64,000 bases of DNA from Kondoa malvinella. Taxonomy: Eukaryota > Basidiomycota > Agaricostilbomycetes > Agaricostilbales > Kondoaceae. The stretch's first letter is position 1; the number at the start of each line of letters is the position of its first letter. The notes beneath the pieces are model-generated. The model saw nothing but the letters and a program-made list of their open reading frames with translations. It did no database searches and had not been told where the DNA came from. The position numbers and the translations under genes are program-made. The DNA is taken from contig BCIM01000002.1 of assembly GCA_039545315.1 (NCBI GenBank), forward strand, positions 2,704,331 to 2,768,330. The letters run 5' to 3'. Of the stretch, positions 15,060-26,779 are shown one piece after another.

Positions 15060-16197
15060 TTACGAATAGACATAGTCCGACAAGCGTAATAGAGAGGTGT
15101 AGGCCAATTCAGCTGAGCATTTGTACGACAGCGAAGCCTTTTCGATTGCGTCAGCGTCAGACATTCGCCGAAATGCGACTGCCATACCTAGGTTGACCAT
15201 CATGCCTAAGCAGATGTGATCAGTTAGTATCGACATTGCTGATAAAGCGCGAGAGCTGACCGGTAAGGATACCCATCTATAAGCTCAGGTCAGCGAACGC
15301 CAAACGTCAGGAAGAGGATCACTAACCTGAAAGCGCTTCGAAAACAGACTCGTCCGAAAAAAGAACAATGGCATGATCGGAAAAATAAAGCCCAATATCA
15401 ACCCTTTCAACAGCGTCGTGTATTCACCACTCGTATCCCCATTCACGTTCATCTCACTATTGCCCATACCTTCAATCCATTGATCCTCAAGTGCACGTTG
15501 ATGCTCGTTCTCGTCGTCGATCACAACTGGACCATGCTCGACGTTGCTCGAGTCCATCCTGACGTGGAATTGCCGACGCATGTTGTTTACATCGTCTTGG
15601 GAGAAACCTGATTCGAGCAGACGATCAAAGCCTTGTGCTGGTGGCTGTATTGGTTCCTGTCGAATGAAGTAGTCAGACCATGTAACATGGATGAATAGCA
15701 TCGAGACTAACCTCTGCGACCTCTACAGGCGGTGCGTCCTCACTAGCAGCTTCTACAATTTGACCAACAGAGCATATAAGCCAAACAGCCGTCTCTGGCG
15801 TTCGACCAGGTATAGGCTTGCTCCGTTCTTCCTCCAGGCCAACAGCTTCCAACAGACTCTGACCCTCGCCCGTCACACCTTGCTGCCTCAACAACAAAGC
15901 TTCAAGCCAGGGTAACAGTTGTATGCCGTCCGTGATTACTCGACCGAGATAGATAAGCCGCAGACTCTTGTCGTTCAATGCATCAGGGCGAATATCACGA
16001 ATGAGGACTTTGACTTGGCGAGAGGTGAGTTTCTCGTCGTCTAAGGCGAGCGCAAGAATGTCTGGTATAGCAGTCGTGAAGCGGACATTGACATGGAGTG
16101 TGCGAGCAGAAGGGGTTGTGCTGTCTTGTGAAGGCGCACGCTGTTTGCCTTTAGCTTTGCTTGACAGAGGAAGGTTACTGCGCGGTGGGTATTCCAT
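15060..16197 (-). CDS. DSC3: Dsc E3 ubiquitin ligase complex subunit 3 (ubiquitin-like/DUF2407)
   Basis: Starts MEYPPRSNLPLSSKAKGKQR. A ubiquitin-like domain follows, with LHVNVRF and a KSLRLIYLGRVITDG segment, the usual ubiquitin-like signature of Dsc3. After a short intron comes the DUF2407 C-terminal region with GFDRLLESGFSQDDV and ALEDQWIEGM. A hydrophobic segment around ILGFIFPIMPLFFFR is the first membrane helix, and a last pair of small exons gives MGILTGMMVNLGMAVAFRRM, the second. The stop is TAA at 15060-15062. In yeasts the Dsc complex is a Golgi/endosome membrane ligase that activates SREBP and clears orphan membrane proteins. Length and domain order fit the family. Confidence 0.85.
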
Positions 16198-16342
16198 CAA
16201 GTGTATCTAGATAGTCTGGGTATAGGGCATATCACGGTTCCGAAACAACAGCGTCATGTTTCTCGCTCAAGGTCAAGTCACTGCATGGACATCATACTGC
16301 GAGAATCGAAGTTGTGTATGTTTATGGTTGCAACGTTAGCTT

Positions 16343-17057
16343 CTACATCTCTGTCTCGGCCATTGTTCGAGGTAGATTCGAGAGATCTGGCAAACTGAGC
16401 TTATGAAGAGCCTGTGAAGAACGTATTGGCGACTTGCACACTCACCTCATGGTGCTGGTCTCGGTCTTACTGTAAGCCGTCTCCGCTTCTAGAATCAGAC
16501 AGCAGCGATTGATGGTCAGCATTCTTTCAGCAAACAGCTGTGTGTCTAACGCGACCTTCGATTCGTTCTCGAGATTAGACAGAGGCACAGATGTGTGTAG
16601 ACGGTCTACGAGTGCGAGAGCCGCTTCTAGCCCAGACGACTGGATCCGGAAGAGACGTGTTTGGCTCTGCATACAGGTCGCCGAGACGCTGGAGCGGAAA
16701 GAATCGCTCCTGTACAGGAGACAGCACGTAGTGAAAGAGCATGGCAGGACAAGCTAAAGAGACGCCCAAGATTGCAGGAGACGGATCTTCGCCCTTGACA
16801 AGTCTCAGACCGCTCATATCCGCAATAGGCGTTGCAGACGAGCGGGAGTAAGAGACTTACTTAGATCTGTGGAAGGCTTCTGCACCGTGATGTCGGGCCA
16901 CGAAAGATACAAGGCCAGAAAATATTACTACGACCGAGAACTCGAATAGACAGCTGCCCACTGCCTTTTCCCGAACAGCGAGCGTCCTTGTCTGTGTAAA
17001 CGCCAGCAGGCCATTCCAATTGGTGCAGAACTTTCCGTGCTGAGAATGCCCACGCAT
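16343..17057 (-). CDS. hypothetical membrane-associated protein
   Basis: A chain of four exons fits frame and splice signals. Exon 1 holds a hydrophobic helix (CLFEFSVVVIFSGLVSFVA). A GTAAGT intron joins HRS to NGLRLVKGEDPSPAIL and a second semi-hydrophobic stretch, LGVSLACPAMLFHYVLSP. Next comes an alpha-helical region with VDRLHTSVPLSNLENESK, and a GTGAGT intron leads to SLPDLSNLPRTMAETEM and a TAG stop at 16343-16345. I do not recognise the family. The N-terminus is the least certain part, since another ATG lies upstream in a different frame. It is divergent from the dynamin gene by about 190 bp. Confidence 0.4.
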
Positions 17058-17249
17058 GGCTGAGTCAAGCTTGACATGCTGCACTTCCTTTTTCGTCGAA
17101 GTCTTTGTTTTGTTCTGTTGCTGCTTTTCTGTGTGCGACCGTGTCTAGGTCTTTGCTTCCTTGTACCGAGTTGCTCCGCGATTCGCTATTGTTGAGCGTA
17201 CTAGTGCTGGGTCATTGATTGTTTTTCGTCAAGGCAATATCCTCCCACA

Positions 17250-20178
17250 ATGGACGATACCTTTTCGAATGCCGAGGCTGCAAAGCTTGAAAGCCTCAAC
17301 AACTCCATGTTTGCCGCAAGGCAATCAGCAATGAACGCTTTGATGGAAAAACTGAGAGCGTCCGGGATTTCCTCGAATCTTTCTATCAGCTTGCCTCGTA
17401 TTGCTGTCATTGGCTCGCAGTCGGCTGGCAAGTCCAGTCTGATTGAAGGCATCAGCGGAGTGCGTCTATTTGAACACTTTCAGATTCTCTGCTTATGTGA
17501 CTGGAGCAGATCAACCTCCCTCGAGCTGATGGTACATGTACCCGCGTGCCTACAGAAGTCATGATGTCGCACAAAGAGGGAGCGGAGTGGCATTGCTCGG
17601 TTAGACTTCGGTTTGAGGTTGATAATCAAGGCCAGCAATTACCTCAAGTGAAGAACATCGCTTTCGACGGCACATCAGACCCAACCAAAGTCGCCGACAT
17701 CCTTCGTCGTGCTCAATTGGCTATCTTGAACCCCTCAGTCGAGCCATACAAGTTTAGATCATTTGACCTCAATACTTTGGAAGAAGATGTCGCTCCATTG
17801 GGCTCAAAGAGGCAGTTTGACTTTTCCGAGAATCTCGTCGCTGTCCATATCTACGGAACAGACGTTGTCGACCTATCTTTGGTGGATCTTCCGGTATGAA
17901 GTGACTTTAGTGTCCATTTACTGAGGTAGCTAAGTCCATGTGCAGGGCATCATCCAATCTGGCGATGAATCCGTCGGACTGATCAAAGGGCTCGCACAAA
18001 AGTATATCAAAGATGAAGGCACCCTGATCCTGCTTGCAATCACCATGAAAGATGATTTGGACAATCAAGAGGCGAATTCGATGGCTAGGAAGGCTGATGT
18101 AGCGGGATCTCGAACAATCGGTCAGCAGCATCTTTTGGACATAGCATGATATTGACAATCAACTTCTCAGGTATCTTGACGAAGCCTGATACATTGGCTC
18201 AAGGCGAAATTAGGAAATGGATGGGCGTAATCAATAACGAGGGCAAACAAAAGCTGAATCATGGTTACTATGTGCGTCTGCAAATCTATGATGTCGACCA
18301 TGCTGACATGTATCTGTAGATTGCAAGACAGCCTGATCTGGCAGAACTTGAGGCGAAGATTTCTCACGCGGATGCTCGCAAAAAGGAAGCAGCTTTCTTC
18401 GCCAGCACGTCGCCTTGGGACAGCCTCAGCAAAGAGAGCAGCACTGCGCTCCGACTAGGCACAGCCAATCTCGTGACCAAGCTCAGCGAACTGCTTTCAC
18501 ACAAGGTTAACGAAAGGTTTGTGTGCTACAATATAATCTCATGGCTTTTGTTCACGTCGAGTATCAGGATTCCAACCGTCTTCGAGGAGATCAAACACCA
18601 CTCGAAAAGGTTCCAGCATGAAATCACTCAACTACCTGCTCCACCTTCGGGCAATCCGCAACAAGAGCTGCTCAGCCTTTTGATCAACTTTGCTGGCGAC
18701 GTCAAGAAGCTCGTGGAAGGGTCGACTGGTTTTGAGTGGTTTATCCAATCTCTACGCGATGAGCACGGCGCATTTGACAAGGCAATCAAGAAGAGCATAC
18801 CCGAATATATTCCCCTCGAAAGAAAAGACGTCGAAAAGCCTGCTCGTGAGGGCACAAGCACGCAGCAGCCTGATGCCTTTGAGCCGGGCTGGGCATTGGA
18901 GGACGGCGTTCTGGTAAAAAAGAATAAGGCTGTGGATGGCGTGCAGATGGACAGGGTGGTGCACAAGAAGAAGGAGAAAGTATACCTTTGCGAGATCCGA
19001 GACCATCTAGAAAAGTCAGTGCAACTTGCGCGTAATGCCAGATAGCTGACATGCCCTCAGATGTCGTGGACGAGAACTGCCATACAGTTAGTCGTGCCTC
19101 TTGCAAGCAAAAGCAAGCAGGCTGATGCTCTTCGCAGCTTCTCCTCCAGCAGCAAAGACAGCTCTGATCAATTCGGTCACGTCTACCTGGCTTGATCTCA
19201 TGCAAGATTGCTTGATCGAGATTGTGCCCAAATTGCGTAATGCTGTGGACGACCTTATCAGAATTCACTTTGGTCGCTTCAAAGGCACTGGTCTGGATCA
19301 GCTTGTCAAGTACGTCTGGCAGCTTTGTGCCGGTGTCTCAGTGCTGACTCCAATGTAGGAGCGTGACACATGATCTTATCGAGCAGCTTTCACGCACGTC
19401 TGGGGATCGACTGGAATTCATCGAGAAGCTCGAACACTTTCCATACACCCAGAACCTGCACTACTACCAAGAGAACAAAGACAAGTTGCTGGCCAATTTC
19501 AAGAAACAGCGACACGAGAACAAGCTGAAGGTTCAGACGTCAGCCGCTACGCCAAATTCATCTCAGCCTGTCTTCGGCTTCCCTTCAAGCTCGCAAGGGT
19601 TCAACTTCACTCCCTCCGTAACAACTGTAATCGCGCCGGCCGCGGAGCAGCTCAAAGCAACAACACCTAAAGGTCCAAGCCCTGAAGCTATACAAGCTGC
19701 TTTAACATCCCTTGCTGCCATCGGGATCAATGTCAAGAAGGAAGACTTATCCAAGCTTCATGGTAACGATGCATGGGAAGAAGAAGTCGAGATGATGGCA
19801 GATGTACAAGCCTATCTGAAGATCAGCCGCAAGGTATGTCCTCTAGCAATCCGTTACTGAACTTTGCTCATCATCATGGCAGCGCATTATCGATAATGTA
19901 CCTCGCGTCATTGATGTCTCTCTCATTCGCGAGCTCGACAACGAGCTCTTCCGTCATCTACAAAGGGAATTGAAAGTCTCCGAGCCTAACAGCGGGCATC
20001 TAGCTGCAAAATGGATGGCCGAGAGCAAAGTGATTAGCTCGAAGCGTCAAGACCTACAAGCGAGTCAAGCACGAGTTGATGCTTGTATGAAGGCGTTGAG
20101 GTATGCCAAATTTCTCAATATGCTTGATCGCCTGCTTATGTCATGTTCAGGGAATATCAAACTGGAATTTCGGCGTAA
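17250..20178 (+). CDS. dynamin-superfamily GTPase
   Basis: Starts MDDTFSNAEAAKLESLNNS. The GTPase domain has every dynamin signature: G1 GSQSAGKSSLIEGISG, G2 LPRADGTCTRVPTEV (joined across the first intron, about 17460-17510), G3 VDLPG, and G4 TKPD, with the AVGSRT-like switch reading DVAGSRTIG. A middle/stalk region follows with LSHKVNERIPTVFEEI and CEIRDHLEK, and the C-terminal part resembles a GTPase effector domain. A Ser/Thr/Pro-rich, less conserved stretch lies at about 19540-19700. The last exon ends REYQTGISA with TAA at 20176-20178. The protein is about 830 residues, with no PH domain seen, as in the Mx-like or general fungal dynamin-like group. A role in membrane remodelling is inferred. 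It converges on the OBAP gene, 22 bp apart. Confidence 0.87.
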
Positions 20179-20200
20179 TTGCATTTCAGTTCTCTTCTAC

Positions 20201-21044
20201 CTAATGAATGCTGTTGTGGTTCTGTAACCACTCATTTGCCCTGTCTGCACCTGGATCCAATGCAGGAATCACGAAATGCTCTCGAATCTTTCGCTTATGT
20301 TCCATGTCGATGCCCATTCTTTCGTTCCGCTTTGCTATCAGTTCTTTATCGAGCAACTCTTCTTTGACAACCGAAGTCATGAGTCTAGGTGGACCGAATG
20401 GCATCCCTCCTGGCTCGCAGAAATGGTACTGTATCGCAAATCAACCTTGTTTCGCTCATGCCTTAACGAAGGGCCTCACCACTTTCCCACTATTGCATCA
20501 TCTATCAGCGCGTACCACTGTGAACAATCATTGGACTCACTACCAAGTCAACAAAGGTTCTAGCGCTTTCGTTTCGCCAATCTCCCAAACCGCTTCCGGT
20601 ACTAAAGGCGGTTTCACGAGTACCAACATGCCGCTCTGAATCTCATATTGATGCGAATGCCACATCATCTTCTCCTCTTCATCGAAAGTCTACACCCTAA
20701 TCAGCTAGATTCGTCGGAAAGGATAAGACGAACTTTGAAAAGCGCTTCATCCACCATATACTCTACACCGATCAATCTAGCATTTGGAGCGTCCGAGTCG
20801 TATAACAGGCATTGTCGCTGATTGGGAGCGATACAGTGGCAGTAGTGATGCGCTTCTACTTGTTTTGATGGGTTGTCAGCGTAAGCGTGTACGGCTAAGG
20901 ACCTGATGAGCTATCCCTTCGACTGTTTTTGATTAAGTGCCATACCGTGTAGATGCTCGCAGACCTGCTAGTTTTCAGCGAAGTGGAGAAGATTTGAGGT
21001 GCTGAGCTCACTTTCGAGAATGGCAGGTACGATTCGCTAGTCAT
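20201..21044 (-). CDS. oil body-associated protein-like (OBAP/DUF1264)
   Basis: Starts MTSESYLPFSK, then across a 50-bp intron VCEHLH, and after another intron AVHAYADNPSKQVEAHHYC, the family hallmark. QCLLYDSDAPNARLIGVEYM, WHSHQYEIQSGML (or QYDIQ) and KPPLVPEAVWEI follow, then GGMPFGPPRLMTSVV. The end is NEWLQNHNSIH with TAG at 20201-20203. The order and spacing match the OBAP/DUF1264 family, which has lipid-droplet-associated members in plants and uncharacterised members in fungi and bacteria. Biochemical function is unknown. At least four introns of about 45-55 bp are used. Confidence 0.82.
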
Positions 21045-21352
21045 TGTAAATGTCTACTTAACTCTTCAAAAATATCAAGAGTTTAGTATAGACTGAACTG
21101 TGGTTGAAGCAGGACAAGCTGTTTGCGCTCTCTTGCTACGCGTCATTTGATATCACGTGAGCGCAAATGACGCGAATGCCATGTTCGAGTAGAACAGCTA
21201 ATCAAGATACTTGATGGGACAGACTACAAGACGAGCAAGCAGGGACGTAGTATCAGTACAGTGAATTCGATTTGCGACAACAGATAACATTGTTTGACCC
21301 GCTGATCAGAACTCCTCTGCGATACCAGATGAGCTGATACAGCCAGAGCATA

Positions 21353-22117
21353 TTAAAGGTGGACGTACGGAAGAATCTGGGAATGTTCGTTTCAGCACAT
21401 AGACCAAAGCGGATAAAGCAAGACTCACTTGATATCAACAGTAGCCAATTGCTCGTTCTGGACAGCTTCGATGAGCTTCTTGAACTCTTTGCCTGTACAC
21501 AATCGCCGCTCATTTACAGCCAGAACTGATATGAGCGATTCTGCGTACCCTCCGCATGCCTAATGTCGGTACATCAGCTTTAATTTGTCCCCTGGATCTA
21601 CGAGAACGCACGTTTCAACGGCTTTGGCTGATCTCACCGCATCAGAATCGTGTTATTGAGCAGATGATCGAGTGTTGACTTACAGCCCTTGTATTCCTGA
21701 GAGTGGAGATACATATATTAGGTCACGGATCGACCTGCCTTAGCATGTCAACGCACCTCATAGACCACAAACAAGTTGCTCAAGCCAGTCTTGACGTCCT
21801 TATGTCTCTCTGCACCTCCTATCAGCTATGTTCAAAGCGGTCATACTCGAGACTTGCGAGTTCGATAAGTCAGAGTCCCATCTTCGTTCTCGTTGGCGTC
21901 CATTTTGACTATTTCCTACCTCAGCAGAGTTCAAAGGCATGTAAGGGAAGAGATGCACTGTTGGTCAACAGCTGCTGAACTGCTCCAAAATACTAAGTTG
22001 GTTCAGACGATAGACATGTGCAGACGAACGCTTTGTAGCTGCTGCTTCGTCCTTTGCTTCCAAAGTCGCTATAAGGATAACTAGGCCTGTTGCCGTTTCT
22101 GGAGGGTTCATGCTCAT
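21353..22117 (-). CDS. unresolved minus-strand gene, product unknown
   Basis: Several short coding-looking segments lie in order on the minus strand with canonical splice sites between them. One reads KDVKTGLSNLFVVYE and joins EYKG across a GTGCGT..CTCAG intron. Another reads CGGYAESLISVLAVNERRLC, then KEFKKLIEAVQNEQLATVDIK, and a GTGAGT..CCCAG intron gives ILPYVHL with TAA at 21353-21355. The likely start is ATGAGCATGAACCC at 22117. I could not find a chain of exons that joins all parts in one frame, so the protein sequence is not settled. It could be a small cytosolic helical protein; no family is recognised. Confidence 0.33.
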
Positions 22118-22298
22118 GTTGCTGTCGTGGTTGTGGGAAGAGCTAGAGACAGGCGAAAGGTGGGGTATTAAGAATCGATGACGTTCAACTGGACAGCAGA
22201 TGTCCGACTATCTGAGGAAGCTGAATTGTCCGCGAGCAGCGAGAAGAAGGCAGAGAAGTCAAAACAGCTTCACGTTTGAAGCCAATGAGACATCACAT

Positions 22299-23231
22299 CT
22301 AATCGCCCGATACACCTCTACTACTCCCTCTCCCTCTCGCACTGGCTCTCGACCTTATCCCTCTCACACCACGTACACCTGTGACCGTAGCTGACCCTCG
22401 ACCAGGCAATGTCGACACAGCATCTGTTGACGGGACTTTCTTGACTGGTACAGATCTTGTCGTCCCTCTTTCTCTGCCCCTTCCTCGTACAAGAGGCGGT
22501 GCGGCTGTGGCATATTTAAGGAACAGCGTAAACTCATGTGGAAGAAGGCAAACCTTTTCGAGCAGCAGCAGCAGATTCCTGTTCTTCCTTTTCCCTCAAA
22601 TCCATTCGCATCCTTTCTTCCTTTTCACGTTCCTCTTGCTCTTTCCTCCGTTCTTGCTCTTCTTCTTCTCTCTGAGCTTGCAAAACTTGTTCCACATCTT
22701 TATCCATTTCGAATACAGGATTCAACAATAATCGTTGATTGTGTTCAGCTTGACTTAGTAGTGACACATATAGGTCCATCAGATCGTGTGTCGTTTGTAT
22801 CGTTTCGGAGAATCGCTGCAACCGTATCAGTACCCCGATGAAGTGAAATAAAGAACAAAGCTTACCCGCATCTTATCCTGAGCGCCTTTGAAAGTACTTA
22901 TAGAGTTCTCCAATACCCCATTCAACGTCCGCAATCGATCTCGTTCCAGTAGCAACTCATTCTCCCTCGAATCGCTCGTCCTGGCATGGCTCGTCGACGG
23001 TCGAGCAGGAGCATCTGAACCCTCAACTTCCGGTTGCGATGTAGGTGATTGTCCACGCATAGATCCTTTGTACACGACATTGGCTCCAGGTGTTCGCGGC
23101 TCTTCAATATGCGTGTTGGAGAGACGTTGCGTTTGACTATCGAGCGAAGAGGACGTGGATTGATTGAGGGATTCGTCAAAGATGTTGCTGACGTTTGAAG
23201 GGTGCGAAAAGAGGTCTGGCGAGTGCGACAT
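22299..23231 (-). CDS. DUO1: DASH complex subunit Duo1
   Basis: Starts MSHSPDLFSHPSNVSNIFDE. After a low-complexity stretch comes the Duo1 core: LLLERDRLRTLNGVLENSI, then across a GTAAGC intron FSETIQTTHDLMDLYVSLLS and QAEHNQRLLL, matching the family pattern around the SQ-EH-Q-LL block. A strongly charged coiled coil (EQERRKEQEEREKEERMRM) follows. A second intron leads to an Arg/Gly-rich tail with RGRGRERGTT and GVRGVRGIRSRASARGRG, typical of Duo1 C-termini, ending at TAG 22299-22301. DASH forms rings that couple kinetochores to microtubules. The open frame continues upstream of this ATG, but with no conserved sequence. Confidence 0.82.
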
Positions 23232-23682
23232 TGCAGGAGGTTGATTGGAAGGTTGATACGGAGCACGCTGTGGGACCAAAGACTCAAACAGCGCAAGATA
23301 ACTCTTCACTTGTGTTGGATAATCGCTTATAGCTGTATCCGAATCAGGCGAGGTAGGCCAGAAGAGCCAGACAAGGACTCGGAAGTTTTGACGTCTGCAA
23401 TAATCTCGATTCGCGTGACAGTCGGTCAGAACTCGCTTGTCAAGGCTCGCGACAGACTTCCAAAGGGTATAGTGGGGAGTACGACAGTCGCTAGCAGAGT
23501 GAGGAGCTCGATGACGCGTTGATGACGGTTCGGGTGACACCTTCATTTGTTTTGATCCCGCTTGTCGAGGTACCATCAGTATACTGCCCTCTAGAATTGG
23601 CAGACTACGCCGAAAGCTGCTTGACTGCACATCTCAACAACGACAGCGCACTCCTGCTGACACCTAGTACTCATTACGCGAA
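23232..23682. promoter_or_regulatory. divergent intergenic region between Duo1 and a coiled-coil gene
   Basis: About 450 bp separate the two start codons. The Duo1 frame is open through most of it on the minus strand, which may be 5' leader or an N-terminal extension. No clear TATA element was identified. Confidence 0.4.
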
Positions 23683-24684
23683 ATGAAAACAAGGTCCATG
23701 TCTAAAATCGCAGCGCAGTACGTCTTCAACCAGCTACCCACTCAGCTATCACACTGACACTTATACAGGCGACCTGCTCAGCTACAAGTGATTTTTATCC
23801 ATCTACTGCAACTGGTCACTATCAGCAAGCGAATTGAGTCATTAGAAGCGCAGTCGCACCAGAACGATGACGATTGTTCAAAACTCTATTTCAGCACTCT
23901 AGCAAGTGATGAAAGGAATAGGAAGGCAAGCGGTCAACGTCGGGTAGCACAGCGAGACTTGATTGCGGATATACAACCGGCTACGACCAAATTGGCAGCA
24001 TTCACTGAACAGTATTCCAGCGATTCGGCAGAGCTTGAGCAGGAGATTAGAGAGAGCAGGAGAGCAATGGAAGCGGCTAGTGCCAGAGCTGACCAACAAG
24101 CCACGGCTCATAAAGCTTTTGTCGAGACTTGTTCCGATGAAATAGCCAAGGCCGACGCGACTGAAACGCCGAATATCGACTACATCAACTCTCGCTACCG
24201 ATCCATTGCAAAATCGCAAGCGGCTTGCTTGGAGCAAGAGGAACGATTATCAGAATCGATTGATCAAGTCAATGGGCTTCTCGACAAGGAAGAAGAAATG
24301 AAGCAAGCAATGATAGCGCAGAGCAAACCCCTTCTGTCCCGCGTCACGAGTCTTACTGGGCAGCTGAGAAATCTGCACAATGAAGAGCGGTCAATCGTTA
24401 TAGAACAGGAGGCAGTGAGGAAAGCGCAAATATTGAAGCTGGATGCCCACCGTAGTTGGAGATCGGTGCTGGCGAAACGTCAGCGCGGTTTAATCGCCAA
24501 ACGTTTGTCTGCTCTGGAAGATCTTCGGATAGAATGGCTGACTCTGCTACAGAAGAGGCGCTCATTCCACAGATGGTTGCGTTTCGGCAAGAGCAGCCAA
24601 GGGCCGAATGATGAAGACCTAGTGCGAAGAGGTGGATATGCATTGATGATGATGATGATAAAGAGGATTAGGCGGCTGAGATGA
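23683..24684 (+). CDS. coiled-coil protein, unknown family
   Basis: Starts MKTRSMSKIAAQ. Two small introns (about 23719-23769 with a GTACGT donor, and about 23784-23825) join it to RIESLEAQSHQNDDD and a single long exon. The protein is about 300 residues and almost wholly helical and charged, with heptad-like stretches such as ELEQEIRESRRAMEAASARA and LEQEERLSESIDQVNGLLDK. The C-terminus is basic after a run of methionines (GGYALMMMMIKRIRRLR). No membrane segment or enzyme motif is seen. Being divergent from a kinetochore gene suggests, but does not show, a related role. It could belong to any of several fast-evolving kinetochore, spindle or tethering families. Confidence 0.6.
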
Positions 24685-24940
24685 TAGGAGAAAAGGACAA
24701 TTCTGACAGCCGTGTTGCTGTTCTCCGCATGCTTTCACGTATGTAGCTGTGTCTGAGCCGAAATGTATATTCACAGCGCAGATCTATATAAGACTTGATA
24801 TTTGCGTTTCATGTCAAAAGGCGATTTGTGAAAGTGATTGCTCGTATGAGGTGGACATCTGGGTTTATCACATCATCGCAGTGCCTGGTATAAGCATCAG
24901 CCTGCTCTAAGTCGACACAATTGGCAAGATGAACTAACCT

Positions 24941-26428
24941 TTACGCGTTTTGCACTGCGTGTTCGAGTTTCGAAACCATGTATTCCAATTCCGCTGTCCT
25001 TCTATTATGCCAAAGCTTTATTGATCGTTTGCTGCACATTTCTTTGAGCCGTTCGAGGTCGCCAAGAAGCGCTTGCTGTTGTTGGAGCACGACAGGACCC
25101 AAGCCCGAGATTGCGTCTTCATTGTCGACATGAAGCTGATACATGTCGGGATCATAAGCCAGAGAGCGTAATTTAGGAGAAACTTTCTCTTCTTTAAGGA
25201 AAGCGATCAACGAGGCAGCGGTTAGCGTCGGACTGTCTGCCGTCCAGGGTGCTCTTCGAACATCGGCATTCCTTCAACACGAAGATATTCCAGGGTCATA
25301 GGTAGTGCTTGCAGGAACTGTGCTGGAAGAGGACTGCATAACAGGACGAATGATCGAAGGGCGGTTGCTGATTCGAGTATTGTTTCGATGGAGTCGCACC
25401 AAGCGGCCGCAGAACTTGGTCCTTGAGAGAAACACAATTGGAGATGGTGCAGATTGGAAACAAGAGTCGGCGTGAATTCTGCTAGGATCTTGCACTGCAT
25501 TTCTGTCAAGTTCAAGGACAGACTACTGAGGTGATGGTCGAGGGTCGCAAGCTCTTGACGGAAGCCGTCAATCGAATGGGAGTAATCATTAAGTCCCGTC
25601 GATGTGCGAATAGAGAGCGTTTCCAAAAGCTGTATTCGGCCATTGCGCGCTGTCCGTGCCAAAGGTGCTGCTGGTGCCGCATCTCCCAATTCTGAGACTA
25701 AGCTCGGCCCCTGTTCGTCCCACTTCCACACTCGATTGAGTTCCTCTACATGTAATATTCACAGACTGGGAAAAGAGCCAGAGGACTGGACCAAACTGAC
25801 GGGCAGAATGCTTAATGGAGGTAATAACATGTATCGTACAACCAGTTCTTTGAGTGTCTGCATGATTGCAGACAATTTGGCAGCGGAGTAGAAGGTTTGC
25901 CAATGAAAGCCAGCGAGATGGAGACGCTTCAGCGAAGTTGGTAAGCCGAATAAGGTGACCAGATCACTAGCCGTTAGCGTATCAGGTGTGAAGGGATTGG
26001 TTGTTACTTGTGCTACATGATACTGATGTTTGCTGTCTTGGCTATCGTCGAGATTAAAGTGTAATAATCTAGGGAAGAGCGGTCGTCTTCGAAGCTTGCA
26101 GGCGATTGGAGGACACAGCACAAGAGTCCGGCAGAGTGCAGCGAGGTGCATACTTTGTTGGAGCGTTTCCGTTACGCGCCTTATGAAAAGTACAGAGTCG
26201 AGATATAGATGCGAATATAACAATTCGCGACTTTACTCAATGGAATCAGCTCGAGCCGACAGAATACATGTAATGGGCTCACCCTATGCCCAACGTGCGC
26301 TTGCTTTTGAATAGGACTTCTACCAACCATCGCCTGGCCTCCGCTCGCTCATCATGATTCGACCGCTCTTGCAATTGATACGCCTCGGTCCAGATTTGCA
26401 ACCGGAGTTCTGCGGGCAGGCAATCCAT
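24941..26428 (-). pseudogene. F-box/LRR-like gene with an in-frame stop and a frameshift
   Basis: Starts MDCLPAELRLQIWTEAYQLQ, an intact F-box-like opening; intron 26231-26282 joins TLGIG to RELLYSHLYLDS. Two breaks follow. The frame reads FPSL, then TGA at 25759-25761, then ILHVEELNRVW in the same frame. The relative at 2219-3775 has a glycine at that spot (LPSLGILNLEEF). Further on, the frame LEYLRVEGMPMFEE runs into a stop at 25222-25224, while coding-like sequence (SPTLTAASLIAFLKEEK) continues in another frame, so a shift of one or two bases lies at about 25225-25275. No intron of plausible size removes either lesion. The rest is recognisable, so decay looks recent. It is head-to-head with the intact F-box-like gene at 26780. 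Confidence 0.7.
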
Positions 26429-26779
26429 TTTCTGCTAGGGCTTTCCTGGCGAATAGAGAAGCAACTGTTCAGTGCTTTTGGCGTGGACTTTGCCTTGGAT
26501 GTGTTGAGCCAGATTCGCGGGCAAATGACGACGTTCACCACTGTTCAATGCAGACAGACAGCGTGATGGCTTCGACGCTTTGGCAGGCTTGCTCGGTTGT
26601 AAAAGAAAGACGCAAGAAAATTCGCATTCCGAGCACAGAATGATGCTTCCGACATGTTCTGAAAGGCGTTAGTTAATGCAGCCTGAGAGCTTGGGCAGGA
26701 CCGCGCAAGGCTCTTTAAAGACTGCAACAGGGCCTGCGAGAGAAGGGCAAGCTAGAAGGACGCTTCGGACCAACATCAT

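Noticed and set aside
20208..20639. 143-codon plus-strand open frame
   Set aside because: It lies opposite the conserved last exons of the OBAP gene and is a shadow frame.
25759..25761. Selenocysteine or read-through at the TGA
   Set aside because: No SECIS-like element is apparent, the paralogue has glycine here, and a second lesion lies downstream, so simple decay is more likely.
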